Positions 36,336 through 45,672 of a DNA stretch of 64,000 nt are shown here, piece after piece (the stretch's first letter is position 1; every line of letters begins with the position of its first letter). Source of the DNA: Nocardia asteroides (GTDB taxonomy: Bacteria; Actinomycetota; Actinomycetes; Mycobacteriales; Mycobacteriaceae); assembly GCF_900637185.1 (NCBI RefSeq), contig NZ_LR134352.1:930001-994000 (forward strand), written 5' to 3'. The translations under genes and the position numbers were made by a program. Under the pieces are notes generated by a model. That model searched no databases. It was not told the DNA's origin and worked only from the letters and a program-made list of their open reading frames with translations.

Positions 36336-38345
36336 TCAGCGGCGGACGGTGATGAGGGTGAAGGGGCCGATGTCGGTGGCGGTGAAGGCGGGGTCGGTGA
36401 AGAGGGATTCGGGGAAGGCGACGGTGTAGCGCTTGACATTCGGGTCGTTGGGGTAGACGTCCTCGGCCAGGCGCAGGGTGTAGGTGTCGCCGTCGCGGCG
36501 GAAGAGGAAGGCGTCGGGGGCGCGCCAGGGGGCGGTGGACATCGCGTCCAGGAGCGCGCGCGAGGAATCCAGTTTGCTCCAGGCGGCGATGGTGGCGGCG
36601 CGGCCCTTGAAGTCGGCCAGCGGGTTCGCGTAATGCGAAGTGAGCGCCTGGAATCCGAAGTACGGGTAAAAGGCCAGGAAGCTGGTGTCGGCGGTGAGGA
36701 CGACGGATTCGTCTCGGGGACGGCCGGTCTGGGCCAGCAGGGCTTCGTCCACCGCGTGGTAGTACGCCACGGCCGACGGCTTGCGCTTGTCCGCCCGCTC
36801 GCCGAAGGTGCCGTCCGCATTGGGTGTCTCGGTAGGGACGGTGTCGGTGTAGGCGGTGTCGATCTCGTGGGTGAGCACGGTGGGGATGTGCTGGGCGAAG
36901 GCCAGCGCGCCGAGCACCGCCACCACCGCCGCGGCGATCCGCAGCGGCGCCGGCTCGTTCAGGATCCGGTACAGCGCGCCCGCGCCCTCCACGAATCCGA
37001 AGACGCCCGCCGCGGCGAGCACCGCGAGCAACACCGGCTCCAGCCGGAACGACAGCAGCGTGGTCCCGGCGGCGGTCGCCGTCATCGACAGCAGCGTCCA
37101 CAGATAGATCGCGACGACCCCGATCCCCAGCGCCTGCGCCCGCCGCGACGACCCCGCCCGCAGCACCAGCCACAGCACCCCGAGCAGGCACAGCGCGCCG
37201 CGCAGCGAGAACTCCAGCATCGGGAACGCCAGCTCGGCCCCCGACTCGGGCAGATAGTGGAACGCGCTACCGGACGGCAGCGTGGCCCCGGACAGCATCT
37301 TCAGCAGATACGGCGCCCACACCACCAGCGCGAGCACCCCGGCGATCGCACCGATCACCACCAGCTTGACCAGCGGCGGCAGCGCGGCCCGCCAAGGCGC
37401 CGGACCCGCGTCGTCGGCGCGCTTGCCGCCGACCCGCGGCCGCTGTTCGCCGCGCCGCGCGTACACCGCGATCCCCGCCGCCACCAGCGCCATCAGGACA
37501 ACGGTGAACGCCGCGATCGCCAGGTACAGCGTGTAGAAGCACGCGGCGACGCCGAGGAACAGCCCGGTGCCGAGCACCGCGCCCCACCCGCCCGAACTCC
37601 GGTGCAGCGCACCCCAGGCCAGGATCAGCACCGGCGGGATGAATACGACCAGCACCGCGCCGTAGGCCTCGGGGGAGGCGTAGGCCAGCGTCATGGCGGT
37701 CACCGCGGCGGCCGCGCCGACCGCCAGATCGGCCCGCACCAGCTGCGTCCACAGCACCAGCGCGACCACCGCGGCCACCGCGAGGAACCCGATCGCGTAC
37801 GGCTTGAACACTTCCCAGCCGTCCATGCCGAGCACATTGCCGACCCGGCCGCCGATCCAGAACCAGCCGGCCGGATAGAACGGCGGGATGTCGACATAGG
37901 TCATGTCACGCAGTGCCGCGCTGTCGGTGAGCCGGGTGAGGTACTCGGTCCGGAACTCCTGATCGACCGAGACACCGAACAGATACAGCTTCGTCGCGGC
38001 CAGCGGCATCCCCAGGGTGACGGTGACGAACCCCGAAATACCCACCCAGGAAGCCAGTTTCGCCACCACCGGCCACTTGCGCAGCCGGATCAGCAGCACC
38101 GCGGCCACCAGCAGCGCCACCGCGACGACCTGCCCGACGGTGGTCAGCGCACGAGTCACATTGGAGGAGTTGAACGCGGGCCACTGCACCGCCGAAAAGG
38201 CGTAGAGCCCGACCACCGCCACGATCAGCGCCACCACCGCGGCCGCGGCCGCCTCGGCGATCCCGGCCCCGATCCGGCGGACCGGACGCACCTCGTCGTT
38301 CGTCGTCATCGGTGCGCTGCCCTCCGGATCGGTGTCGGCCTTCAC
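36336..38345 (-). CDS. aftA: Galactan 5-O-arabinofuranosyltransferase AftA
   Basis: This 669-residue GT-C membrane enzyme adds the first arabinofuranose to galactan. It has about eleven helices in the first 440 residues, with the short-loop DMTYVDIPPFYPAGWFW typical of AftA, and a soluble C-terminal part (about 480-669). The start is GTG 38345, or ATG 38309 (12 residues shorter). The mycobacterial homologue (643 residues) sits between dprE2 and embC. Here dprE2 is upstream as usual, but a terminator-like hairpin intervenes and four other genes lie between aftA and emb. Confidence 0.9.
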   Translation of the reverse strand: MKADTDPEGSAPMTTNDEVRPVRRIGAGIAEAAAAAVVALIVAVVGLYAFSAVQWPAFNSSNVTRALTTVGQVVAVALLVAAVLLIRLRKWPVVAKLASWVGISGFVTVTLGMPLAATKLYLFGVSVDQEFRTEYLTRLTDSAALRDMTYVDIPPFYPAGWFWIGGRVGNVLGMDGWEVFKPYAIGFLAVAAVVALVLWTQLVRADLAVGAAAAVTAMTLAYASPEAYGAVLVVFIPPVLILAWGALHRSSGGWGAVLGTGLFLGVAACFYTLYLAIAAFTVVLMALVAAGIAVYARRGEQRPRVGGKRADDAGPAPWRAALPPLVKLVVIGAIAGVLALVVWAPYLLKMLSGATLPSGSAFHYLPESGAELAFPMLEFSLRGALCLLGVLWLVLRAGSSRRAQALGIGVVAIYLWTLLSMTATAAGTTLLSFRLEPVLLAVLAAAGVFGFVEGAGALYRILNEPAPLRIAAAVVAVLGALAFAQHIPTVLTHEIDTAYTDTVPTETPNADGTFGERADKRKPSAVAYYHAVDEALLAQTGRPRDESVVLTADTSFLAFYPYFGFQALTSHYANPLADFKGRAATIAAWSKLDSSRALLDAMSTAPWRAPDAFLFRRDGDTYTLRLAEDVYPNDPNVKRYTVAFPESLFTDPAFTATDIGPFTLITVRR

Positions 38346-38396
38346 GGTCCGGGCCAGCCTAGTGGAGCCACCCCGGACCGGCGCCGGGCGGCAAAA

Positions 38397-38438
38397 CGCG
38401 AACTGCCGCAGCGTCCGGGGACGGTGCGGCAGTTCGCG
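38397..38438 (-). terminator. Terminator-like hairpin between dprE2 and aftA
   Basis: A perfect 14-bp stem (38397-38410 with 38425-38438) with a 14-base GC-rich loop lies 13 bases beyond the dprE2 stop. It suggests that dprE1-dprE2 and aftA are separate transcripts or that aftA expression is attenuated. Confidence 0.65.
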
Positions 38439-38450
38439 GGAAGCGTGGGA

Positions 38451-39230
38451 TCAGATGGGGAGTTTGCGGAAGATGGGGCGGGGGACGTGGCGCAGGGCCG
38501 ACATCAGGAAGCGAGCCTCGCCGGGTGCCCAGACGATCTCGGTGCCCTTCTCCGAGGCGGCGACGGCGAGCCGGGCCACGTCCTCGGGGTCGACGGTGAG
38601 CGGGGCCTCCTTTGAGCCGGTGGCCTCCCAGTGCGCCTTCGTCGCCGAGGTGCGCACCTGCATCGGGCGCACGACGGTGACCCGCGGACCGTGCGGCCGC
38701 AGCGCCTCGCCCAGGCCCAGGTAGAAACCGTCGAGACCGGCCTTGGTGGAGCCGTAGACGAAGTTGGAGCGGCGCACGCGCTCACCGGCCACCGAGGACA
38801 TCACGATGAACCGGCCGTGGCCCTGCGCCTTGAACTTCTCGCCGACCAGCACGCCCACCGACACACCCGCGGTGTAGTTGATGCCGACGGTCATGACCGC
38901 CTTGCGCTGGTTCTGCCACAGCTCCTCGGCGTCGCCGAGCACACCGAACGCCACGATCGCCACGTCGACGTCGCCCGCGGCGAACGCCTGGTCGACGACC
39001 TTCGCGTGCGACTCGGTGTCGAGCGCGTCGAAGTCGATGACGTCGACCTCGGTCGCGCCCGCAGCCTTCAGCGTGGTCACCGCGCCCTCGAGCAGCGGGT
39101 CGCCGGGCAGGTTGGCCAGCACGATCCGGGCCGGGCTCTTGCTCAGGTACTCGGCGCAGATCGCCAGACCGATCTCGGAGGTGCCGCCGAACAGCAGGAT
39201 GGTCTGCGGGTTGCCAACTGCGTTGATCAC
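38451..39230 (-). CDS. dprE2: Decaprenylphosphoryl-2-keto-ribose reductase DprE2
   Basis: This 259-residue short-chain dehydrogenase reduces the 2-keto intermediate made by DprE1, using NADH, to give decaprenyl-phosphoryl-arabinose. The nucleotide motif is LFGGTSEIG. The catalytic Ser is in VMSSVAGE and the Tyr-x-x-x-Lys is YGSTK. The GTG start at 39230 overlaps the dprE1 stop by 4 bases (GTGA), so the two enzymes are translationally coupled, in line with their joint epimerase function. Confidence 0.94.
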   Translation of the reverse strand: MINAVGNPQTILLFGGTSEIGLAICAEYLSKSPARIVLANLPGDPLLEGAVTTLKAAGATEVDVIDFDALDTESHAKVVDQAFAAGDVDVAIVAFGVLGDAEELWQNQRKAVMTVGINYTAGVSVGVLVGEKFKAQGHGRFIVMSSVAGERVRRSNFVYGSTKAGLDGFYLGLGEALRPHGPRVTVVRPMQVRTSATKAHWEATGSKEAPLTVDPEDVARLAVAASEKGTEIVWAPGEARFLMSALRHVPRPIFRKLPI

Positions 39231-40651
39231 TGGAGCTCCAGCCTCCTGGCCATATCGGACATGAAAACGCCGGTCGGGTCGACGCTGCGGCGGACCTTGA
39301 TCCACTCGTCGATCCGCGGGTACATCTTGTGGAAGGTCTCGGCGGTGGTGCGCGAGTCCTTCGCGGTGTAGAGCCGTCCGCCGAATTCGAGCACACGCCG
39401 GTCCAGATCGGTGACGAACTCGTTGAGTCCGCGCGAGATCGGGAAGTCGACGCAGATGTTCCAGCCCTCCATCGGGAAGCTCAACGGTGCCTGATTACCC
39501 GGTCCGAACAGCTTGAACACATTCAGGAACGAGTAGAAGCCCGAGCTCTGGATGTCGATGATGATCCGCTTGAACTCCTCCACCGACTCCGGCGGCACCA
39601 CGAACTGGTACTGCAGGAAGCCGTTGGAACCGTAGCCGCGGTTCCACTCACCCAGCATGTCGAGCGGGTGATAGAACTGCGTCAGGTTCTGGACCTTGCC
39701 GCGGTAGGTGCCCGACTTGCGGTACCAGACCTCGCCGATCGGCCCGAAGGTGTACTTGTTGGCCAGGCCGTTGGGGAACACGTCCGGCAGCGTGAAGAAG
39801 GTCTTGCCGTTGAACCGCAGCGGGTCCTTCTGCAGCTTCTTGGGCAGCTGGTCGAGCTTGGCCAGGTTGCCGCGCGAGATGGCGGCGCGGCCCAGCTTGG
39901 GCAGCGGGGCGATGGCGTCGAACCAGGCCGAGCTGTACTCGTACTTGCCCTCGGAGCCGTCGCTGTGGAAGGCGATGGTCTCGTCCAGCGTCGTGGTGAC
40001 GTCACCGTCGGCGATGAAGTACGCCGTCTCGGTGGGGGTCATCTCGATGGTGGCCCGCAGGATGATGCCGGTGAGGCCGCAGCCGCCGATGGTCGCCCAG
40101 AACAGCTCGGGGTCCGACCCGGCGGTGATGTGACGCACCTCACCGTCGGCGGTCAGCAGGTCCATCGAGCGCACGTGGTTGCCGAAGCTGCCCGCGCTGT
40201 GGTGGTTCTTGCCGTGGATGTCGGAGCCGATGGCGCCACCGACGGTGACCTGCCGGGTGCCGGGCAGCACCGGCACCCATAGGCCGAACGGCAGGGCGGC
40301 CTTCATCAGCTGGTCGAGATTCACGCCACCGTCGACGTCGACGAGCCGGCTGGCCGAGTCGATCCGGTGGATCTTGTTCAGCGCGGGCATGTCGATGACC
40401 AGGCCACCCGCGTTCTGCGAGTTGTCGCCGTAGGAGCGGCCGAGCCCACGCGGGATCACGCCGCGTCGCAGGTGCGCCGGCTTGCTGTCGTTGTCCTCGG
40501 CGACCATGCGCACGGCCTGGACGATCAACTCGGGATCGCTGGTCGAGAGCACTTCGGCGGAGGTGGGTGCGGTGCGACCCCATCCGGTGAGCGTGCGGGT
40601 CCGCGTAGCGAACGCGCCCTGCTCAGCGGGGGTCGTAATGTTCTCGGACAT
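39227..40651 (-). CDS. dprE1: Decaprenylphosphoryl-beta-D-ribose oxidase DprE1
   Basis: This 474-residue FAD oxidase of the VAO family oxidises decaprenyl-phosphoryl-ribose at C2'. FAD-binding loops are visible ([16 protein letters not shown], then [21 protein letters not shown]). C400 in GWNICVDFP matches Cys387 of the tuberculosis enzyme, the residue hit covalently by benzothiazinones; K431 in TAKDSRTT matches Lys418. The protein is 13 residues longer at the N terminus. It leads the dprE1-dprE2 pair and is divergent from the GtrA-family gene. Confidence 0.96.
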   Translation of the reverse strand: MSENITTPAEQGAFATRTRTLTGWGRTAPTSAEVLSTSDPELIVQAVRMVAEDNDSKPAHLRRGVIPRGLGRSYGDNSQNAGGLVIDMPALNKIHRIDSASRLVDVDGGVNLDQLMKAALPFGLWVPVLPGTRQVTVGGAIGSDIHGKNHHSAGSFGNHVRSMDLLTADGEVRHITAGSDPELFWATIGGCGLTGIILRATIEMTPTETAYFIADGDVTTTLDETIAFHSDGSEGKYEYSSAWFDAIAPLPKLGRAAISRGNLAKLDQLPKKLQKDPLRFNGKTFFTLPDVFPNGLANKYTFGPIGEVWYRKSGTYRGKVQNLTQFYHPLDMLGEWNRGYGSNGFLQYQFVVPPESVEEFKRIIIDIQSSGFYSFLNVFKLFGPGNQAPLSFPMEGWNICVDFPISRGLNEFVTDLDRRVLEFGGRLYTAKDSRTTAETFHKMYPRIDEWIKVRRSVDPTGVFMSDMARRLELQ

Positions 40652-40708
40652 CGGCTAAGAGGCTACATGCATGGCGGGACACGCGACCGGTCTCGTAGTC
40701 TTCCTCAC

Positions 40709-41164
40709 GTGCAAGCCCAACCGCATCTGCCGCTTCCCGCCGAAATTCCGCTGGTCGACGAGCCCGGTGGAACCGACGTAGACCTGAAGACGCAGATCGT
40801 GCGGTTCACGCTCACCGGCGGCCTCTCGGCGATCGTCGACTACGGCATCTACAGCCTGCTGCTGAACCTGATCGGCCTGCCGGTGAGCCTGGCCAAGGCG
40901 GTCGGGTTCGTCTGCGGCACCACCACCGCGTACCTGATCAACCGGCGCTGGACGTTCAAGGCCGAGCCGAGCCGGGCCAGGTTCATCGCCGTCGTCGTGC
41001 TCTACGCGGTGACCTTCGCCGTGCAGATCGGCATCAACGCGGCGCTGTACTTCGCGCTGCCCGGAGAGTGGTGGCGGCAGCCGCTGGCGTTCGTCGTCGC
41101 GCAGGGCACCGCCACCGTCATCAACTTCGTCGTGCAGCGTGCGGTGATCTTCAAGATCAAGTAG
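40709..41164 (+). CDS. GtrA-family membrane protein (Rv3789-like)
   Basis: This 151-residue protein has four hydrophobic helices of the GtrA family (TLTGGLSAIVDYGIYSLL near the N terminus, VVLYAVTFAVQIGINAALY in the middle) and a basic stretch NRRWTFKAEP typical of the family. The mycobacterial Rv3789 sits next to dprE1 and has been proposed as a flippase or as an anchor for arabinan synthesis; its role is debated. GTG 40709 is my start because it clears the divergent promoter; in-frame ATGs upstream exist. It is divergent from dprE1 with a 57-base gap. Confidence 0.82.
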   Translation: MQAQPHLPLPAEIPLVDEPGGTDVDLKTQIVRFTLTGGLSAIVDYGIYSLLLNLIGLPVSLAKAVGFVCGTTTAYLINRRWTFKAEPSRARFIAVVVLYAVTFAVQIGINAALYFALPGEWWRQPLAFVVAQGTATVINFVVQRAVIFKIK

Positions 41165-41794
41165 TCAGCTGGCCTTGGCGGCGGCGGGCGCGGGCTGTTT
41201 GCCCGCCTTGACGCCGAAGTAGTCGCCGCCCTTGGCCCGGACGTTGTCGGTGCCCCATTCGCGCCGGTCCCGTGCGACGGGCACCATCTGCGGAATGTGC
41301 TTGCGGCAGTGGATGTAGGCCTCTTCCACGTCGACGACGACCCACACCTGCGAGGCACGTCCTCGCTCCGCGGCGGGCAGATCGTCGACGGTCTCGCGTA
41401 GCTCACTGTCGGCAACCATGCGCGCCTTGCCGTTGATGTGCAGGCCGATCAGGTCGCGCACGAAATCGATCATCAGAATCCCGACGTGCGGGTTCTCGAG
41501 GATGTTGCCGAGGCTGGCCATCACCCCGTTACCCCGGTACTCGGGGTACGCAATCGTGCGTTCGTCGATGACGTGCAGGAACCCCGGTGTCCCCGCGCGG
41601 AAGCTGGCGTCACATTCGCCGTGCGCGTCGGCGGTGGAGATGAAGGCCATGTCCATCCGGCCGACGAATTCGACCATCGATGGATTGAGATAGTCGATGA
41701 CCTGGTCGTCGTAGAAACGTTCGGCCCGGTCGGTGGTGCCCAACGTGTCCTGAAGCTCGTGCTCTCCGTCGCTGCCGACGTGTTTTCCGGGCAT
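41165..41794 (-). CDS. Pyridoxamine 5'-phosphate oxidase-fold flavoprotein
   Basis: This 209-residue protein is of the split-barrel PPOX class (DR_2398-like). The core reads VGRMDMAFISTADAHGECDAS, then PEYRGNGVMASLGNILENPHVGIL, then HINGKARMV. These are FMN-binding beta strands. Substrate unknown; such proteins are often FMN or F420 reductases or stress proteins. ATG 41794 is chosen because the upstream open frame lacks conserved sequence. Its stop lies directly against the stop of the convergent GtrA gene, with no gap. Confidence 0.8.
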   Translation of the reverse strand: MPGKHVGSDGEHELQDTLGTTDRAERFYDDQVIDYLNPSMVEFVGRMDMAFISTADAHGECDASFRAGTPGFLHVIDERTIAYPEYRGNGVMASLGNILENPHVGILMIDFVRDLIGLHINGKARMVADSELRETVDDLPAAERGRASQVWVVVDVEEAYIHCRKHIPQMVPVARDRREWGTDNVRAKGGDYFGVKAGKQPAPAAAKAS

Positions 41795-41963
41795 CGGGGC
41801 CCCCTCTGCTAGCCGAACCGGGTGATGCGGGTTTCGCGCTGAAACCCCCGCTTGTGACCGCAATCTCATCCAGTGTAGGGGAGCATCACAACTCGTGGGG
41901 CGTGTCCATTGTTGCGAACGGTACGAAAGTGCGGTTTGCGCAAGGGTTTCCCAGGTAGACCGA

Positions 41964-44135
41964 TCAGGCCGGACCTACCGTCACCGGCACGCCGTTGAAG
42001 ACCGCGGTGCCCGAGATCGCGTCGACCACCGAATCATCGGTCAGCACATTGGCATTCACGCCGGGCGTCGCGCTGGCAACCGACTGGCTGGTACTCGCGC
42101 TGTGGCCCCAGCCGTGCGGCAGGCTCACCACGCCCGGCATGATCGTCGGCGTCTGCTCCACCTGCACGGTCAGCGATCCGGCCGCCGAACTGATCTTCGC
42201 CTGCTCGCCGAGCCCGAGCCGGGTCGCGTCGTCGGGATGGATCTGCAGGGTGCAGCGGTTGGACCCGCCGACCAGTCCGGCGATGTTGTGCATCCAGCTG
42301 TTGTTGGAGCGCAACTGCCTGCGCCCGATCAGCACCATCTCCGGCGCGCTCGCGGTGAGCCCGGCGCGCAGCCTGGCCACATCGTCGACCAGCTGCGCGG
42401 GCGCCAGGTCGACCTTGCCGGACGCGGTGCGCAGGGCACCGGGCAGACGCGGCCGCAACGGGCCCAGATCCAGGCCGTGCGGATTGTCGAGCAGGGTGCG
42501 CAGGCTGAGTTCGCCGCCGTTCCACGCGCCGTACGGGCCGAGCTTGAGCATCAGGTCGATGCGCTGTTCGGTGGTGTCGGCGCCCTCCAGCTCGTCGCGG
42601 CGCTCGCTCATCCCGGCCTTGTGCAGCATGCCGGCGATGACCAGCTCGTCGACCACCGCGATCGGGCTCGCCGCGCCCTCGCCGTCGTGCGGCTGCCCGC
42701 TGACGGCGGCGGCGAGGCGGGCGAGCACCGCCGACTCCGACGGGCGCCCGTCGAGCGGCACCAGCGGCGGCGAGTAGCGCGCGTAGTTGCGCACGGCGAA
42801 CTGCAACAGCGCGAAGTCGTAGTGCGGCGACTGCACCGAGCGCGGCGGCGGCAGGATGACCGAGGCGTGCCGGGTGGTCTCGTTGACATACCGGTCCACG
42901 CTGACCATGAAGTCCAGCTCGGCCAGGCCGCGGTCGAGCCGGGCGCCGCTCGGCGCCGACAGCACCGGGTTGCCCGCGACCGTCACCAGTGCCCGGATCT
43001 GGCCGTCGCCCGGGGTTTCGATCTCGTCGGCGAGGGTGGCGACGGGCAGTTCGCCCATCGCCTCGGGCAGGCCGCGGACCCGGCTGGTCCAGCGGCCCGG
43101 CCGGAACGGCCGGGACCGGGGGATGCCGCCGGCCGCCGCGGTGGCGAACATGGCGCCGCCGGGTGCGTCGAGGTTGCCGGTGAGTGCGTTGATCGCGTCG
43201 ACCAGCCACTGGGTGATCGTGCCGAATTCCGCGGTGCAGGTGCCGATCCTGGCGTAGACCGCGGCGGTGGGAGCGGCGGCCAGGTCGCGGGCCAGGCCGC
43301 GGATGGTGTCGGCGGGGATCCCGGTGCGCTCGGCCACCGCGTCCGGGGTGAACTCCGCGGCGGTGGCGCGCAGGGTGTCGATGCCGTCGACGTCGAGCCG
43401 GACCTCGGTCAGGTTCTCGGCGAACAGGGTGTGGATGATCGCGAACAGCAGGTAGGCGTCGGCGCCGGGCCGGATGTAGAGGTGCCGGTCGGCCACCGCG
43501 GCGGTCCTGGTCTCGCGCGGGTCGACCACCACCAGGGTGCCGCCGCGCGCCCGCAGCGCCTTCAACCGGCCGGGGAAGTCCGGCGCGGTGCACAGCGAGC
43601 CGTTGGATTCGAGCGGGTTCGCGCCGAGCATCAGCAGGAAGTCGGTGCGGTCGAGGTCGGGGACCGGGACGGTCAGCGGATCGCCGAACATGAGCCCGGC
43701 CGCGACCTGCTTGGGCATCTGGTCGGCGGTGCTGGCGGTATAGATGTGCCGGGTGCTCAGCGCGCGGATGAGCGCGGGCAGATACAGCGCCCCCGCCACG
43801 GTGTGCGCGTTGGGATTGCCGAGGTAGATGCCGGTGGCGCCGCTGCCGTGCGTCGCGGTGACCTCGGCGAATCTGGTGGCGATGAGGTCGAAGGCCTCGT
43901 CCCAGCTGGCGGCGCGGAACTCGGTGCCCTCGCGGATGAGCGGGGTGGTGACCAGGTCGGGGTCCTCGTCGAGCTTGCCGAAGCTGGCGCCCTTCGGGCA
44001 CAGGAAGCCCTTGCTGAACGGATCGTCGCGGTCGCCGCGCACCGAGAGCACCCGGTCGGCGTCGTCGAGGGTGATCGTCAGGCCGCAGACGGCCTCACAC
44101 AGCGGACAGGTGCGCAGCAGTGTTCGCGGAGCCAT
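41964..44135 (-). CDS. Molybdopterin-dependent oxidoreductase (Rv0197-like)
   Basis: This 723-residue cytosolic enzyme of the DMSO reductase/formate dehydrogenase superfamily starts with a [4Fe-4S] site (C10, C13, C17 and C46). Large molybdopterin domains follow (NPLESNGSLC region near 220, then NPVLSAPSGARLDRG) and a C-terminal dinucleotide-binding domain (SNNSWMHNIAGL, then HPDDATRLGL, then PHGWGHS). No Tat signal is seen. The electron donor and substrate cannot be read. No maturation or partner subunit gene is adjacent, so it is a stand-alone enzyme. It is unrelated to the envelope genes. Confidence 0.87.
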   Translation of the reverse strand: MAPRTLLRTCPLCEAVCGLTITLDDADRVLSVRGDRDDPFSKGFLCPKGASFGKLDEDPDLVTTPLIREGTEFRAASWDEAFDLIATRFAEVTATHGSGATGIYLGNPNAHTVAGALYLPALIRALSTRHIYTASTADQMPKQVAAGLMFGDPLTVPVPDLDRTDFLLMLGANPLESNGSLCTAPDFPGRLKALRARGGTLVVVDPRETRTAAVADRHLYIRPGADAYLLFAIIHTLFAENLTEVRLDVDGIDTLRATAAEFTPDAVAERTGIPADTIRGLARDLAAAPTAAVYARIGTCTAEFGTITQWLVDAINALTGNLDAPGGAMFATAAAGGIPRSRPFRPGRWTSRVRGLPEAMGELPVATLADEIETPGDGQIRALVTVAGNPVLSAPSGARLDRGLAELDFMVSVDRYVNETTRHASVILPPPRSVQSPHYDFALLQFAVRNYARYSPPLVPLDGRPSESAVLARLAAAVSGQPHDGEGAASPIAVVDELVIAGMLHKAGMSERRDELEGADTTEQRIDLMLKLGPYGAWNGGELSLRTLLDNPHGLDLGPLRPRLPGALRTASGKVDLAPAQLVDDVARLRAGLTASAPEMVLIGRRQLRSNNSWMHNIAGLVGGSNRCTLQIHPDDATRLGLGEQAKISSAAGSLTVQVEQTPTIMPGVVSLPHGWGHSASTSQSVASATPGVNANVLTDDSVVDAISGTAVFNGVPVTVGPA

Positions 44136-44182
44136 GACCCCATCCTTGCGCGGTCCGGCCCGCCCTGATCCGGAAACGCCGA

Positions 44183-44225
44183 AACCCGCGACCGCGACGT
44201 CGGGGAGGCGTCGCGGTCGCGGGTT
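44183..44225 (-). terminator. Perfect 17-bp terminator hairpin
   Basis: Arms 44183-44199 and 44209-44225 pair perfectly around a 9-base loop, 15 bases beyond the stop of the 44240-44746 gene on the minus strand. It separates that gene from the molybdopterin oxidoreductase gene. Confidence 0.78.
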
Positions 44226-44239
44226 CGGAGCTGTTGTGC

Positions 44240-44746
44240 CTAGCTGGCCAGGGTCAGCGCGGCGGGCTTGCGGCCGGCGGCACGCTTGCGGACGGCGGCG
44301 CGCACCGCGGCACCGAGGGCGACGACCGGGGGAACCCAGCGGGCCTCGGACGGGGCGACGCCCCAGGACGCGGAACCCGCGGCGAGCTGGGTCGGGGGCA
44401 GCGGGATGCTGGCACCGTCGGTGTAGACGACGACGCCGGCCTCGCGCATGGCCTCGATCGCCATGGCGGCCTTGCGGACACCGGTGACCAGGTGGATCTC
44501 GCGACGCTCCTGGCCCGGGATCTCGATCACGGGGCCGGACAGGTTGTTGGCGCGCAGGAAGCGGCGGACCTCGCCGGCCATGTCACCGGTGATCTCGATG
44601 GCCGAGACGTCCTCGTCGGTGATCAGGCACAGGCCGTTGGCCGTTTCGGCGACCGTCCATCCACGCGCGGCGTACTCCTGCGCGGCGGCACCCTTGTCGG
44701 CGGCCGTTGTGGTGGTCGGAAACGTCGTGCGCACTGTGTTCTCCAT
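44240..44746 (-). CDS. Hypothetical protein, possible prim-pol N-like domain
   Basis: This 168-residue protein has no signal peptide. It carries a compact alpha/beta stretch: ARGWTVAETANGLCLITDED, then RFLRANNLSGPVIEIPG, then IPLPPT followed by SWGVAP. This run recalls actinobacterial proteins annotated as bifunctional primase/polymerase N-terminal-like, but I am not sure and no catalytic acidic pair is obvious. The C terminus is basic (AAVRKRAAGRKPAA). It stands alone, with a divergent DUF4282 gene upstream across 181 bases. Confidence 0.6.
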   Translation of the reverse strand: MENTVRTTFPTTTTAADKGAAAQEYAARGWTVAETANGLCLITDEDVSAIEITGDMAGEVRRFLRANNLSGPVIEIPGQERREIHLVTGVRKAAMAIEAMREAGVVVYTDGASIPLPPTQLAAGSASWGVAPSEARWVPPVVALGAAVRAAVRKRAAGRKPAALTLAS

Positions 44747-44927
44747 TCCCCGAATGCTTCGTTCCTGCGTTCATGGGGCGTATCGCCCGGAGGTGGCGAT
44801 CTCGTTACGCCGTTCCGGAAAAATATTCAGGACTGTTCGGTTCGTCTCAGTTCGATCACCTTCGCTATCGCCGATCGGTAGCGGGCGTGGGTTGGCGTAG
44901 GGGCTGAAACCGGGCAGGATTCGGGTC

Positions 44928-45527
44928 ATGACCGACGTGCCGGGCACCTCCTCGTCGCCCGACGAGGACCCCGAGGAGTACGAAGCCGAATCGCGCTGGC
45001 TCTCTTGGAAAGAGACCGATGCGAAGCGCTCCGCCGCCCGCGCGCAGCGCCGCGACGACGCGAATCCGGATGAAACGGACATTCCTCGCGATGCGGGGTT
45101 CGACGATCCCTTCCGCAGCACCGGATCGGCCAAGCAGTGGGCCGCCGAGGTGCTGCGCACCCTGCTCGATGTGCAGTTCCGCAGGCCCGCAACCAGGACT
45201 TTGCTGCCGCTGGCCTACATACTCGGCGTCGTCTCCTTCGGCATCGGCGTTCCGGTCGCGCTCACGGTCCTGATGTGGAAGGCCTCGGTGCTGCTCGGCA
45301 TCCTGGCCGCGCTGGTCGCGGTGCCACTGGGGCTCACGATCGCCGCCTCGGTGCGCCTGATGCTGGAGTTCGCCGACAACGCCGCCCGCCTCGCGGGCCG
45401 CGTCGAGCACATCAGCGATCTGGCCGACGGCTTGTTCCAGGCGCTGTCGGATGTGGCCGAGCCGGTGAACCAGCTCTCCGAAGACGTTCGCGCTGTGCAG
45501 TTCTGGCGGTTCCGCAAGAAGAAGTAG
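44928..45527 (+). CDS. DUF4282 membrane protein
   Basis: The 199-residue protein has an acidic, disordered N-terminal cytosolic part (to about residue 75). A DUF4282-type domain follows with two membrane helices (LLPLAYILGVVSFGIGV and VLLGILAALVAVPLGLT), then an amphipathic region and a basic C terminus (FWRFRKKK). The start ATG 44928 is the first in the frame. The function of DUF4282 is unknown. Confidence 0.78.
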   Translation: MTDVPGTSSSPDEDPEEYEAESRWLSWKETDAKRSAARAQRRDDANPDETDIPRDAGFDDPFRSTGSAKQWAAEVLRTLLDVQFRRPATRTLLPLAYILGVVSFGIGVPVALTVLMWKASVLLGILAALVAVPLGLTIAASVRLMLEFADNAARLAGRVEHISDLADGLFQALSDVAEPVNQLSEDVRAVQFWRFRKKK

Positions 45528-45672
45528 CTCGCGGCTTGCCCCCGGAACTACGTGGTGCGCGTTGTCCGATTCATTGTGAAACAATCCGTACGCTGATCCG
45601 GCGAGCAGCCGGTCGCGTAGGGCGGTCTCCGAAAGAGATGGGGGAGACCGGATTTGGATACAGGGGGGCAGG

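Noticed and set aside
35865..38615. A 916-codon plus-strand open frame over the DinB-like gene and aftA
   Set aside because: Its translation is Pro/Arg/His/Gln-rich without motifs, while aftA on the other strand has clear membrane helices and family motifs.
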